This document shows positions 8,116 through 15,878 of a DNA stretch of 64,000 bases, piece after piece (positions within the stretch are counted from its first letter, which is position 1; every line of letters starts with the position of its first letter). The DNA is from Deltaproteobacteria bacterium (GTDB lineage Bacteria; Bdellovibrionota; Bdellovibrionia; Bdellovibrionales; JAMPXM01): contig JAFLCB010000004.1 in NCBI GenBank assembly GCA_017302795.1, forward strand, positions 186,001-250,000. The letters run 5' to 3'. Below the pieces are notes generated by a model. That model was not told the DNA's origin and searched no databases. It saw only the letters and a list, made by a program, of their open reading frames with translations. Both the position numbers and the translations under genes were made by a program.

Positions 8116-8259
8116 GTGTTGTTAGAATTTTGGCAATTTTTAAAGGTACGAAAAAAGTTTTGGCTGCTCCCCATTTTGCTTTTGATGTTGGCACTCGGAG
8201 CGCTCATGGTTCTTACAAGCGGTAGTGCCGTCGCGCCATTTCTTTACACGTTGTTTTAA
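8116..8259 (+). CDS. DUF5989-type small membrane protein (47 aa)
   Basis: A tiny gene between the SxtJ-like gene and the carbamoyltransferase. Translation from the GTG at 8116 (GGAG nine bases upstream) gives LLEFWQFLKVRKKFWLLP, then one hydrophobic segment, and an end SGSAVAPFLYTLF. This is the recognisable DUF5989 pattern: a short amphipathic basic start, one membrane span and a conserved SAVAPF.YTLF end. The stop is 4 bp before the carbamoyltransferase ATG, so translation is probably coupled. The function is unknown; a membrane anchor or partner of the other two products is inference from the constant gene order. Confidence 0.8.
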   Translation: MLLEFWQFLKVRKKFWLLPILLLMLALGALMVLTSGSAVAPFLYTLF

Positions 8260-8263
8260 ATTT

Positions 8264-10099
8264 ATGAGAGTTTTGGGAATTTCAGCATTTTATCATGATA
8301 GTGCCGTCGCATTGGTTGACGACGGCACTATTGTTTTTGCCGCACAAGAAGAAAGATACACGAGAAAAAAGCACGACCCAAGATTTCCCGCAGCAGCGCT
8401 AAATGAATGTCTCAAATCACAAAACATTACTCTCAGCGATATAGACGCCATCGTATTTTACGAGAAGCCGTTCATAAAATTTGAGCGCCTTCTAGAAACC
8501 TACCTTTCATTTGTTCCCAGAGGTTTTAAATCATTTTCTTTAGCAATGCCGATCTGGATCAAAGAAAAGCTATATCAAAAAAAACTACTTTCTATGGAAC
8601 TAAAGAAACTTGATTCTTCTCAAGACTGGACGCCTAAACTGAGGTTTGCCGAACACCACCAAGCTCATGCCGCCAGCGCATTTTTCCCTTCGCCTTTTGA
8701 CGAAGCGATCGTGCTGACCATGGATGGCGTTGGAGAATGGACCACTTCATCGCTTTCAATCGGCAAAGGAAAAGGCTTAAGTCTCAAGAAGGAAATGAAG
8801 TTTCCCCACTCTCTGGGTCTACTTTATTCGGCCGTGACTCACTTCATTGGTTTCAAGGTCAATTCAGGTGAATACAAAGTCATGGGACTAGCGCCCTATG
8901 GAGAACCACGGTTTCATCAGAAAATTCTAGACCACCTTGTCGACGTCAAGGAGGATGGAAGCTTTGCTCTAAAAATTTCTAATTTTAGTTTTCCAGTTGG
9001 CCTCTCGATGACCGACGAACGATTTGAAAAAATCTTCGGCATTCCCGCCCGCACTCCAGAACAAGAGCTAACCCAAATTCATATGGATTTGGCCGCTAGC
9101 ATACAATCGGTCACGGAAGAGATCGTTTTAAAAATCGTGCGGGCCGCAGTTCAAGAATATGGAATTCGAAACCTGTGCCTCGCCGGGGGCGTAGCACTGA
9201 ATTGTGTCGCAAATGGAAAAATTTTGAAGGCCGGTATCGTCGATCAGATTTGGGTGCAGCCTGCTGCCGGAGATGCGGGGGGCTCGTTAGGTGCGGCGCT
9301 GGCCTACTATTACTCTCAACCGACCGCACACCGAGCGCCTGGTCGCGACCAAGACGAAATGAACGGGTCCTACCTCGGACAATCTTATAGTGATGAAGAA
9401 ATTGAAAGAGCACTCACAGAAGCCGGCGCAAATTTTTCTCGTTTAGAAGAAAATGAACTTTTGCAAAAAGTTGCAGAGCAATTAGGCGAAGAAAAAGTTT
9501 TCGGCTGGTTCCAAGGCCGCATGGAGTTTGGCCCAAGATCGCTAGGCGCTCGATCAATCATCGCCGATCCAAGATCCCCTAGCATGCAAAAGGTTTTGAA
9601 CTTAAAGATCAAGTTTCGCGAGTCGTTTCGACCATTCGCTCCCGCCGTGCTTCGTGAAGACCTCAGCCAGTGGTTTAATCTCAATGTCGATAGTCCTTAC
9701 ATGACGCTCGTGACCGATGTTCTGGAAAAGCACCGCGTGGCACCTATTGCCGATGAGGGAAAACTATTTGGCATCGATCGACTGAATCGCCTCCGATCGG
9801 TCGTCCCTTCTATCACTCACATCGATTACTCGGCCCGCGTTCAAACAGTTCATCATCAAACCAATAGTAAATTTCACCGACTTATTTCCAAATTTAAAGA
9901 CCTGACTGGTTGCCCAATACTCGTCAATACAAGCTTCAATGTACGTGGTGAGCCGATCGTAAACACTCCGCAGGATGCTTTTCGTTGCCTCATGGGAACC
10001 AATATGGATGGACTCGTCATAGGTAACTTTTTAGTGATGGCAAGCGATCAAAATCCGAAACTACGTAACGAATATCATCAGTCCGTCAGTCTCGACTAA
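8264..10099 (+). CDS. Carbamoyltransferase of the NodU/CmcH/TobZ family
   Basis: The enzyme makes carbamoyl-adenylate from carbamoyl phosphate and ATP and passes the carbamoyl group to a hydroxyl, usually on a sugar or natural product. The N-terminal Kae1-like domain starts at MRVLGISAFYHDSAVALVDDG, with the metal-site motif HHQAHAASAF near residues 131-140 and LAGGVALNCVANGKI. The C-terminal YrdC-like part has FGPRSLGARSI, KFRESFRPFAPAVL and NTSFNVRGEPIV. Its 611 residues are full length. I chose the ATG at 8264 because the family begins MRVLGISA; the frame is open 13 codons upstream but overlaps DUF5989. The acceptor is unknown; a surface glycan is a reasonable guess given the two membrane partners. 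Confidence 0.9.
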   Translation: MRVLGISAFYHDSAVALVDDGTIVFAAQEERYTRKKHDPRFPAAALNECLKSQNITLSDIDAIVFYEKPFIKFERLLETYLSFVPRGFKSFSLAMPIWIKEKLYQKKLLSMELKKLDSSQDWTPKLRFAEHHQAHAASAFFPSPFDEAIVLTMDGVGEWTTSSLSIGKGKGLSLKKEMKFPHSLGLLYSAVTHFIGFKVNSGEYKVMGLAPYGEPRFHQKILDHLVDVKEDGSFALKISNFSFPVGLSMTDERFEKIFGIPARTPEQELTQIHMDLAASIQSVTEEIVLKIVRAAVQEYGIRNLCLAGGVALNCVANGKILKAGIVDQIWVQPAAGDAGGSLGAALAYYYSQPTAHRAPGRDQDEMNGSYLGQSYSDEEIERALTEAGANFSRLEENELLQKVAEQLGEEKVFGWFQGRMEFGPRSLGARSIIADPRSPSMQKVLNLKIKFRESFRPFAPAVLREDLSQWFNLNVDSPYMTLVTDVLEKHRVAPIADEGKLFGIDRLNRLRSVVPSITHIDYSARVQTVHHQTNSKFHRLISKFKDLTGCPILVNTSFNVRGEPIVNTPQDAFRCLMGTNMDGLVIGNFLVMASDQNPKLRNEYHQSVSLD

Positions 10100-10111
10100 G
10101 ACAGAGGGCGC

Positions 10112-10144
10112 TTGATCAGCTTACCAATTAACGAAGCTGATCAA
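10112..10144. terminator. Inverted repeat between convergent genes
   Basis: A perfect 11-bp stem (10112-10122 with 10134-10144) encloses an 11-nt loop that contains the stop codon of the minus-strand gene. There is no clear T-run on either side. It could end or stabilise both convergent transcripts; its minus-strand use would be read while still inside the 3' coding end. Confidence 0.5.
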
Positions 10145-10511
10145 ACTCGAACTTTTCTTCGTCTTTGCCGCTTTTAATTTGTAGTTTCAATTTTGTAGCT
10201 TTGGGATCAAAGGCATCAAGTTGAAATCGCGCCGGCGCATCAGCACTTCTCTTGGGAGTAAGAGAAATAATTTTGTCACCTACAAAGAGATTGGCCGTCA
10301 AGCCAAGATCACTTGCCTTAAACTCGACGGCCTTTTTTCCAGTAATCAAAACCTCAAGATTTTTTCCAGCTGGCACAAGGCGGACTACAAACATTTGCCC
10401 TTCTTGTAGACGCGGATCGCGAGCATTCAGATCGACCGGCGCCGTGTCCACACCTGCCGAAACCTTCACGCTAAACGCTACCAAAACCGCTGAAAAAAAT
10501 CCTAACCTCAC
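10128..10511 (-). CDS. Small secreted protein of unknown function
   Basis: I do not recognise the family. A signal peptide (residues 1-19, FFSAVLVAFSVKVSAG) precedes an approximately 105-residue domain of alternating hydrophobic strands (FVVRLVPAG, NLEVLITGK, IISLTP) that suggests a small beta-sandwich exported to the periplasm. It overlaps the preceding eRF1-like gene by 4 bp, so the two are translationally coupled. Confidence 0.65.
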   Translation of the reverse strand: MRLGFFSAVLVAFSVKVSAGVDTAPVDLNARDPRLQEGQMFVVRLVPAGKNLEVLITGKKAVEFKASDLGLTANLFVGDKIISLTPKRSADAPARFQLDAFDPKATKLKLQIKSGKDEEKFEFDQLR

Positions 10512-10888
10512 TGAAACACTCCCTGTTTTTTGAAGAAGTCGTGGGCAAAGTTTGTAAGTTCACCATCGGTGCCCTTATCAACTGCCTCGACTCCGACAAT
10601 TTTTTTCGCATTTGCGCCGTGATGCTTTTCGACATGATGCTGGAACTGAACTTTTGCGACTCCAGGCCCCATGACGAGCCAACGTGTGCCTTTTTCTTTC
10701 CCAAGGTACTCTGCAACTTCGTGAAAGAATTTATCGGCATCGCCGCCCTCTTTAGGGTGGTTGCGGCCGGCTGTTTCGGCGACATGCTTTACGCCATGAG
10801 CATGCATATGATGTGCTTCCACACCACTCGGTAGAAATTTAAATACTTTTGCTTCGTTGGAAGTGATCCAAACTGCCAGTGAAATCAT
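10508..10888 (-). CDS. eRF1 domain 3-like small protein (often called translational machinery protein)
   Basis: The chain SLAVWITSNEAKVFKF, then a His-rich stretch (VEAHHMHAHGVKH), DKFFHEVAEYLG, WLVMGPGVAKVQFQHHVEKH and KIVGVEAVDKGTDGELTNFA matches a family of about 120-140 aa bacterial proteins that share the fold of eRF1/Pelota domain 3. Such bacterial archaeo-eukaryotic release factor-like proteins are proposed to act on stalled or hibernating ribosomes; that role is not proven here. The His cluster is a typical feature of this subgroup. The gene lies 3 bp after the lipoprotein gene and overlaps the next gene by 4 bp, so three genes form an operon. Confidence 0.65.
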   Translation of the reverse strand: MISLAVWITSNEAKVFKFLPSGVEAHHMHAHGVKHVAETAGRNHPKEGGDADKFFHEVAEYLGKEKGTRWLVMGPGVAKVQFQHHVEKHHGANAKKIVGVEAVDKGTDGELTNFAHDFFKKQGVFQ

Positions 10889-10891
10889 AAA

Positions 10892-11377
10892 TCAATTCTC
10901 CCGGGAATATCGAGTTTCAATTTGATCTAAATATTCGTAATACTTTTTTGCTTCTTCGCCGCGGCCCAAAGCCGACTCAACCGAAGCAAGTGCCTTGATC
11001 ATGATATCTAGACGTTCTTGATCAAGCGCAATGATTTTATTTTTGTAACCTTCCACCATCTTGGAATTGTACTGCCCTTTCGCCAATTCCTTGTACATCG
11101 CCGACTTATTTTTAGAAATTTCATCTCGGATCCGAAATGCTTGGGCGGCGGTATTGGTGTGTACGATGAAGAGCTTCGACTTTTGGTCTGCATTGAGTCC
11201 CGCACCCTTTGACCAAGCTTCAAAGCCACGAGCCGCTAGCTCTCCCATGTTTTGAGTGGGAACTTCTTTTTTCGCGGCTTCATCGACTCGAGTAGAAACG
11301 GACTTTTCTGCGGTTGACGAACAGCCAATCATGACTGCTGCTATCCCGACTACTGCAATCACCCAACGTGAATTCAT
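10892..11377 (-). CDS. Lipoprotein with helical periplasmic domain, unknown function
   Basis: The start at 11377 has a good AAGGAG site and gives a lipoprotein signal (MNSRWVIAVVGIAAVMIGC, lipobox MIGC). The mature part (about 140 aa) is helical: NMGELAARGFEAWSKGAGLN, then a long stretch with regularly spaced Lys/Glu and the motif FRIRDEISKNKSAMYKELA. This pattern resembles small periplasmic stress-sensor proteins (Spy/LTXXQ-like), but the key motif is absent, so I leave it unnamed. The upstream region is four 17-bp tandem repeats (11391-11458), through which an in-frame reading extends artificially. Confidence 0.7.
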   Translation of the reverse strand: MNSRWVIAVVGIAAVMIGCSSTAEKSVSTRVDEAAKKEVPTQNMGELAARGFEAWSKGAGLNADQKSKLFIVHTNTAAQAFRIRDEISKNKSAMYKELAKGQYNSKMVEGYKNKIIALDQERLDIMIKALASVESALGRGEEAKKYYEYLDQIETRYSREN

Positions 11378-11390
11378 TCTTTTACTCCTT

Positions 11391-11458
11391 AGTAAGTTTC
11401 GTACCATAGTAAGTTTCGTACCATAGTAAGTTTCGTACCATAGTAAGTTTCGTACCAT
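11391..11458 (-). repeat. Four exact 17-bp tandem repeats upstream of a lipoprotein gene
   Basis: Units at 11391-11407, 11408-11424, 11425-11441 and 11442-11458 are identical (minus strand ATGGTACGAAACTTACT). The array ends 1-2 bp from the AAGGAG ribosome site of the lipoprotein gene. Each junction forms TTACTATGGTACG, with TACTAT resembling a -10 box and GTAC a palindromic core. No degenerate copy flanks the array, which suggests recent slippage or amplification. Confidence 0.92.
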
Positions 11459-11535
11459 CGAAGCAAAGCCTCCTAGGTCAATCAACTGAATTCAAACAAA
11501 ACCAAATAGTTTTTTCGAGACAATTTTGCCCGCAA

Positions 11536-12063
11536 CTATTGGGGCGGAAGCACGAGGAGATCAAAGCAAGATGGACCAAGGTGAATAAGGGCCGCTTTTT
11601 CGCCAGCATAATCGAAATACTTGTCGGGCGCCGCGCTACGGCAAAACTCCTCAAAATCGCGACAACGCAGGACGACGCAAGAAATCTGAAAGTTCTTTTT
11701 CAGCCCTAAATAAATCGCGAGATCACGAGACAAACCCTGAAGCGAAGTAATCACCGATTCAAATTTAAAACACGTGTTGACATGAACCACGTTCGAATCC
11801 GTATTCACGGGCAAAATAGGAAGTTCTTTTACAAAGGGAAAGAAATGATCGCGCTTTTGGTACCTTAGGTATTCCACTTCATCGGTGACGATTTGGATCT
11901 CAAAGCCGCCGAAATCCTGGCTTGGATCTTCCAACCCAACAAAGTACGCTCGAAAGCCATGGATATCGGGAAGCACTTCGGCCAATGTAAATCCACGCTG
12001 CCGCAAGCGACCGACAATGCCATCTGTGAAATCAATTCCTATCACTCGTTTCACGGTTTCCAT
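11536..12063 (-). CDS. Hypothetical protein, cytoplasmic
   Basis: I do not recognise the family. No signal peptide or membrane segment is seen. The chosen ATG at 12063 has AGGAG eight bases upstream; longer in-frame readings run into the divergent promoter. The 175-residue chain shows an alpha/beta pattern (RVIGIDFTDGIVGRLRQRGF, VVHVNTCFKFESVITSLQGL, FQISCVVLRCRDFEEFC). It is divergent from the MlaF-like gene with only 36 bp between the starts, so the two may share control. Confidence 0.6.
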   Translation of the reverse strand: METVKRVIGIDFTDGIVGRLRQRGFTLAEVLPDIHGFRAYFVGLEDPSQDFGGFEIQIVTDEVEYLRYQKRDHFFPFVKELPILPVNTDSNVVHVNTCFKFESVITSLQGLSRDLAIYLGLKKNFQISCVVLRCRDFEEFCRSAAPDKYFDYAGEKAALIHLGPSCFDLLVLPPQ

Positions 12064-12099
12064 CGTCTTATTTCTCCTAAATGACTTAAAGAGGATTCC

Positions 12100-12894
12100 A
12101 TGGACAGCAATACAAATCAATCTAGCGTTCAAGATACGGTTCTACAGCTTGAGAACGTTACCATCGATTTTACCGGCGAAAAGATCCTCGACGGCGTAGA
12201 TTTGAAAGTGATGAAGGGCGAGACCATCGTCATTATAGGTCCCAGTGGAGGCGGCAAAACAGTCCTTTTAAAAACTTTGGCTGGTCTTTTCCCACCTAAA
12301 TCCGGCCAAGCGTTTTGCATGGGGCAACCTTGGAAAGCGAGATCGCAAGATTCAAGACACGATCTGGCAAGAAAAATTGGCATGCAGTTCCAACGTAGCG
12401 CCCTTTTCGATGAACTCACTGCTTACGGAAATATTGAATTTGTCTTAAAGGAGCATACAGATCTCAGTCCGGAAGAACGAGATCGTAGAATCATCGAGTG
12501 CCTAAAATCCGTCGGACTTGAAAAGTACAAAGACTATCGCGAGCACCAGTTGTCTGGCGGTATGAAACAACGAGTTGGCATCGCTCGCTCAGTAGCACTC
12601 AGTCCAGATATTTTATTTATGGATGACCCGACCGCGGGCCTTGATCCGATCAATGCGGATGACATGGCCGAACTAATTCTTAGTTTGAAGAATCGAATCT
12701 CTGCCACTCTTGTGGTTGTGACCCACGACATACTTCGCGCGTACCAGTTCGCCGGCGAAAATGGGCGAATTCTTCTTGTCGCAAATGGAAAAATCATCGA
12801 AACAGGAAACGCCGAACAGACCGAAGCATGTTCTGACCCCTTGGTTCAGCAGTTTATTCATGGCTGGCTAAAAGGACCGTTAACGACCGATTAG
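12100..12894 (+). CDS. MlaF-type ABC transporter ATPase
   Basis: An ATP-binding subunit of the Mla/Ttg2 group, which drives phospholipid movement between the inner and outer membranes. Walker A is GPSGGGKTVLLKTLAGL, the Q-loop is in MQFQRSALFDELT, the signature is LSGGMKQRVGIARS, Walker B is ILFMDDPTAGLDP and the switch His is in VVVTHD. The QRSALFD context and AGLDP are MlaF-typical. Partners (MlaE permease, MlaD) are not adjacent, so it is an orphan here and must work with products encoded elsewhere. AAAGAGG precedes the ATG. Confidence 0.8.
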   Translation: MDSNTNQSSVQDTVLQLENVTIDFTGEKILDGVDLKVMKGETIVIIGPSGGGKTVLLKTLAGLFPPKSGQAFCMGQPWKARSQDSRHDLARKIGMQFQRSALFDELTAYGNIEFVLKEHTDLSPEERDRRIIECLKSVGLEKYKDYREHQLSGGMKQRVGIARSVALSPDILFMDDPTAGLDPINADDMAELILSLKNRISATLVVVTHDILRAYQFAGENGRILLVANGKIIETGNAEQTEACSDPLVQQFIHGWLKGPLTTD

Positions 12895-12982
12895 TATCAA
12901 AAGCAGATATCATTGTGACGATTTGTTCGCATATGGCCTGAATCGAACCGTTCAGCTCCGAGGCTGGTAAACTAATATTATC

Positions 12983-14062
12983 ATGGCCATGCGTGTATCA
13001 TTTAGAGACCGACAATTTCGTCGCTATTATTTTTCGCAAATAGCAATATTCGCGGCGCTTTTTTTAATGGTTCTCGGCTTTCAAAATTGCTCTGGAAAGT
13101 TTGAAGTGAAATCAGGTCTTGCCTCGCAAGGCTTTACCGTCGAGCAAGATCTTAATCTTCAACAGCAATCAATTTCGGTCCTCGATGCCAAGTGCGCCGC
13201 CTGCCACGATGCCGCCACACAAGGCGGCGTCACAGGTATCCTCAACGTCGATCACTTAATTGCGTCGGGTCTGATCACACCCGGCAACCCAAGCGCCGGA
13301 CGTTTGATCGGCTCCATCGAAGACAACTCGATGCCCACCACAGGTTTGGCACGTGTGACACCGGGTGAACTTTCGATTCTAAAAGGGTGGATTTCGTCCA
13401 TCAAGGTCGTCGGGCCGCAGCCCACTCCTTCACCGACCCCTCCACCGCCACCGGTGATTCCTCCAGGTATGAAAGTCGGCGCAAACGGAGCCCTTCAAAC
13501 TCAGGCGATGGGAATTTTGCAATTTCAATGCGCGGGCTGCCATCAAGCCAATAGCAACGCGGGAAGTATAAACAAAATCATGGAGCCAAACTCTCTCGTT
13601 AGTCTCGGCCTAGTCACGATGGGCGACTCAACCAAGGGGCGTCTGATCGGGTCGATCGTCGGCAAAACAATGCCGAAAGCGGGAAGCTACATGGCGACGA
13701 CGCCTGTGGAACTTCAAGTTCTTCGAGACTGGATCAATTCAATGTCGTTTGTTCCGCTTGCTACTGGTGAACAACCATTCAAACCACTTCCCGATTTGGG
13801 CCCGACCTACAACAGTATCTATGCGAATATACTTCTGCCAAAATGTGTTATGTGTCATGGGCCTGCGAGGGCTGACAAAGGCATCCGTTATGACACGTAT
13901 GCCCTGACAATGAGAACGGTCAGCGCCGGAAACGCGAATGGCAGTCGAATGTATACGGAGTGCCGAGATCGACTTATGCCCGAAGTTCCCTTCCAAGCTC
14001 TCAACGCGACCGAACTTTCTGCGCTTCAAACCTGGATCGCAGGCGGAGCCGCGAACAACTAG
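12983..14062 (+). CDS. Secreted three-haem c-type cytochrome-like protein
   Basis: An N-terminal membrane/signal segment (residues 19-35) ends in LGFQNC, a non-standard lipobox-like site (C36). Three c-type haem motifs follow: CAACH (71-75), CAGCH (183-187) and CVMCH (288-292). Each is followed by a candidate Met ligand in an MP pair (M117, M230, M332). The three modules are diverged repeats, with a Pro/Thr linker at about 146-162 between modules 1 and 2. The layout resembles Planctomycete-type cytochrome C domains. A role in periplasmic electron transfer is inference; no oxidase or reductase gene is adjacent. The ribosome site is weak. Confidence 0.75.
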   Translation: MAMRVSFRDRQFRRYYFSQIAIFAALFLMVLGFQNCSGKFEVKSGLASQGFTVEQDLNLQQQSISVLDAKCAACHDAATQGGVTGILNVDHLIASGLITPGNPSAGRLIGSIEDNSMPTTGLARVTPGELSILKGWISSIKVVGPQPTPSPTPPPPPVIPPGMKVGANGALQTQAMGILQFQCAGCHQANSNAGSINKIMEPNSLVSLGLVTMGDSTKGRLIGSIVGKTMPKAGSYMATTPVELQVLRDWINSMSFVPLATGEQPFKPLPDLGPTYNSIYANILLPKCVMCHGPARADKGIRYDTYALTMRTVSAGNANGSRMYTECRDRLMPEVPFQALNATELSALQTWIAGGAANN

Positions 14063-14115
14063 AGCGACTTCACTTGCACATGGACCTTTTCCTTCAAAAC
14101 CGACATTATTGACCA

Positions 14116-15300
14116 ATGTCTAAGATCAAAGTCCGTCTTACTCGAAATCTCCGTCGATCGCTATTGCAGGGCCACCCCTGGGTCTACCGAGAAGCGATCT
14201 CCCCGGTTTCTGGGATCAATCGCGCGACCTTGGCTGAAGTTTCCGATGCGAAAGGTTTTATCGGTTGGGCCATTTATGATCCTCACAGCCCACTTGCTCT
14301 GAGATTAATTTCGACAGACGAAGTTCCTCCTACAACCGCCAATCGGTTTTTCGAGAAACAATTCGCTCGAGCTTGGGATCTTAGGCGCGGTCAGTTTCAT
14401 CAAAGCGGACCAGCGGCGACAAATGCCTTTCGCTTATTCAATGGAGAGGGAGATCGGCTTCCTGGGTTAGTCTGCGATCTTTACCATCAAACTGCCGTTT
14501 TGCAATTTGATGGGCGGGGCCCAGGTGAATTCTGGGATCGCGAACAAATCGCCTCATGGTTGACGGAAAAAATGGAAGTGAAGTGTGTGGTGGAAAAAAT
14601 TCGTCGCCCCGAAACTGACGTCGAACCACTCGTCCTCCTGCGTGGTGAAAAACCAGGCGACTGCGTTGAAGTTCGGGAAAATGGCGCTCGCTTTGATGTC
14701 GATATTGCGAGAGGTCAGAAGACAGGATTTTTTCTGGACCAAAGAGACAATCGGTTTTATGTGCGCGGCTTTTCCAAAGGTAAAACCGTTTTAAATTTGT
14801 TTAGTTACACAGGTGGCTTTTCGATCTCCGCAGGGCTTGGGGGCGCAGAAAGCGTGACCAGCGTCGATCTGTCGAGTGCCGCAATCGCCAGTGCCAATTC
14901 CGGCTTTGAGGCCAACGGACTAGAAAAAAGCCGACACCACGGAATCGCGGCCGACGTTTTTGATTTTTTGCTAAATGAAAAGAACAAATGGGATCACGTT
15001 ATCGTCGATCCGCCTTCCATGTCGCACTCGGAAGAACGAAAGGACATCGCAGTAAAAAAATACACCGAACTTTTTCGTCAGTGTCTTGCGCGCGTAAAAC
15101 CCAATGGGCAAATTTCGTTTAGCTCTTGCTCAAGTCACATTTCATTTGAGGACTTTCACGAAATCACGACGGATAGTTTGTCCCTTGCTCGTCGTCACGG
15201 AAGGGTGCTTCGCATCTCTGGCCAAGGAGCAGATCACCCCTATCCCCATGCGTGCCCAGAACTGCGTTATCTCAAGTTCTTTCACCTCGCCTTAGACTAG
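14116..15300 (+). CDS. rlmI: RlmI-like rRNA (cytosine-5) methyltransferase
   Basis: An SAM-dependent RNA methyltransferase of the RlmI/YccW type, which methylates 23S rRNA in E. coli (m5C1962). It has an N-terminal PUA-like domain (RLTRNLRRSLLQGHPWVYREAI) and a linker domain. The catalytic domain has the diagnostic GQKTGFFLDQRDNR, motif I VLNLFSYTGGFSISA, VDLSSAAIASA, DPPSMSHS (motif IV) and SFSSCSSH (motif VI). Full length at 394 aa. The stop codon overlaps the stop of the convergent GNAT gene (CTAG at 15297-15300). Orthology to E. coli RlmI itself is likely but not certain. Confidence 0.8.
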   Translation: MSKIKVRLTRNLRRSLLQGHPWVYREAISPVSGINRATLAEVSDAKGFIGWAIYDPHSPLALRLISTDEVPPTTANRFFEKQFARAWDLRRGQFHQSGPAATNAFRLFNGEGDRLPGLVCDLYHQTAVLQFDGRGPGEFWDREQIASWLTEKMEVKCVVEKIRRPETDVEPLVLLRGEKPGDCVEVRENGARFDVDIARGQKTGFFLDQRDNRFYVRGFSKGKTVLNLFSYTGGFSISAGLGGAESVTSVDLSSAAIASANSGFEANGLEKSRHHGIAADVFDFLLNEKNKWDHVIVDPPSMSHSEERKDIAVKKYTELFRQCLARVKPNGQISFSSCSSHISFEDFHEITTDSLSLARRHGRVLRISGQGADHPYPHACPELRYLKFFHLALD

Positions 15301-15863
15301 AGGCGCTTTTCGAACAAGACAAAATGTAAATCGCGGCGCTTGGGTTCGCCGAAGCGCTGATCACCGTAGGGAAACGATTTGGTTTTTCCGCTAGGTTGAT
15401 AGCCGTGCCTGCGATACCAATCGATCAGTTCGGTCCTTAACTGAATCACACTTATCAACATCGCTTCGGATCCTCGATCACGAGCGGTTTTTTCCGCCTC
15501 TTTCATCAGTCGTTTACCAAGACCGGACGCTTGAAGGTTCGGGTCCACTGTCAGCATCCCTAAATAACAAGCACGTTCGCGACCGTCGCAAGCCTCGAGG
15601 GAAAAATCTAAACTCACACAAGCAGCAATTTGCCCCGTGACCTGACGTTTTAACAAAAGAATCGATCGATTGGGTGTGCCTAGAAATTCAAGCAATCCTT
15701 CGACATCTACCCGTTGACCGCCAAGCAAATCAGCTTCTGTCGTCCATCCTTTTTTCGATGATTCACCACGGTAGGCTGAATTGACTAGCGCGCAAATAGA
15801 CGTTGCGTCTGATTGGGCCGCCTCTGAAAGAAAATAATCGCTCGGTGATTTGTCGGATACCAT
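15297..15863 (-). CDS. GNAT N-acetyltransferase
   Basis: The acetyl-CoA binding loop is LTVDPNLQASGLGKRLMKEAE (the RxxGxG-type segment at QASGLG), followed by LISVIQLRTELIDWYRRHGY and a final strand. The start ATSICALVNSAYRGES also fits the Acetyltransf_1 fold, and full-domain length (188 aa) is present. The substrate is unknown. The stop shares the CTAG tetramer with the opposing rlmI stop. Confidence 0.75.
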   Translation of the reverse strand: MVSDKSPSDYFLSEAAQSDATSICALVNSAYRGESSKKGWTTEADLLGGQRVDVEGLLEFLGTPNRSILLLKRQVTGQIAACVSLDFSLEACDGRERACYLGMLTVDPNLQASGLGKRLMKEAEKTARDRGSEAMLISVIQLRTELIDWYRRHGYQPSGKTKSFPYGDQRFGEPKRRDLHFVLFEKRL

Positions 15864-15878
15864 AGAAGCCAGAAACTA

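Noticed and set aside
8225-8263. 13-residue N-terminal extension of the carbamoyltransferase
   Set aside because: Overlaps DUF5989 and lacks a ribosome site; the family starts at MRVLGISA.
10541-10834. 97-aa plus-strand frame with MHMMCFH
   Set aside because: Reverse complement of the His-rich eRF1-like gene; His codons read as Met/Cys on the other strand.
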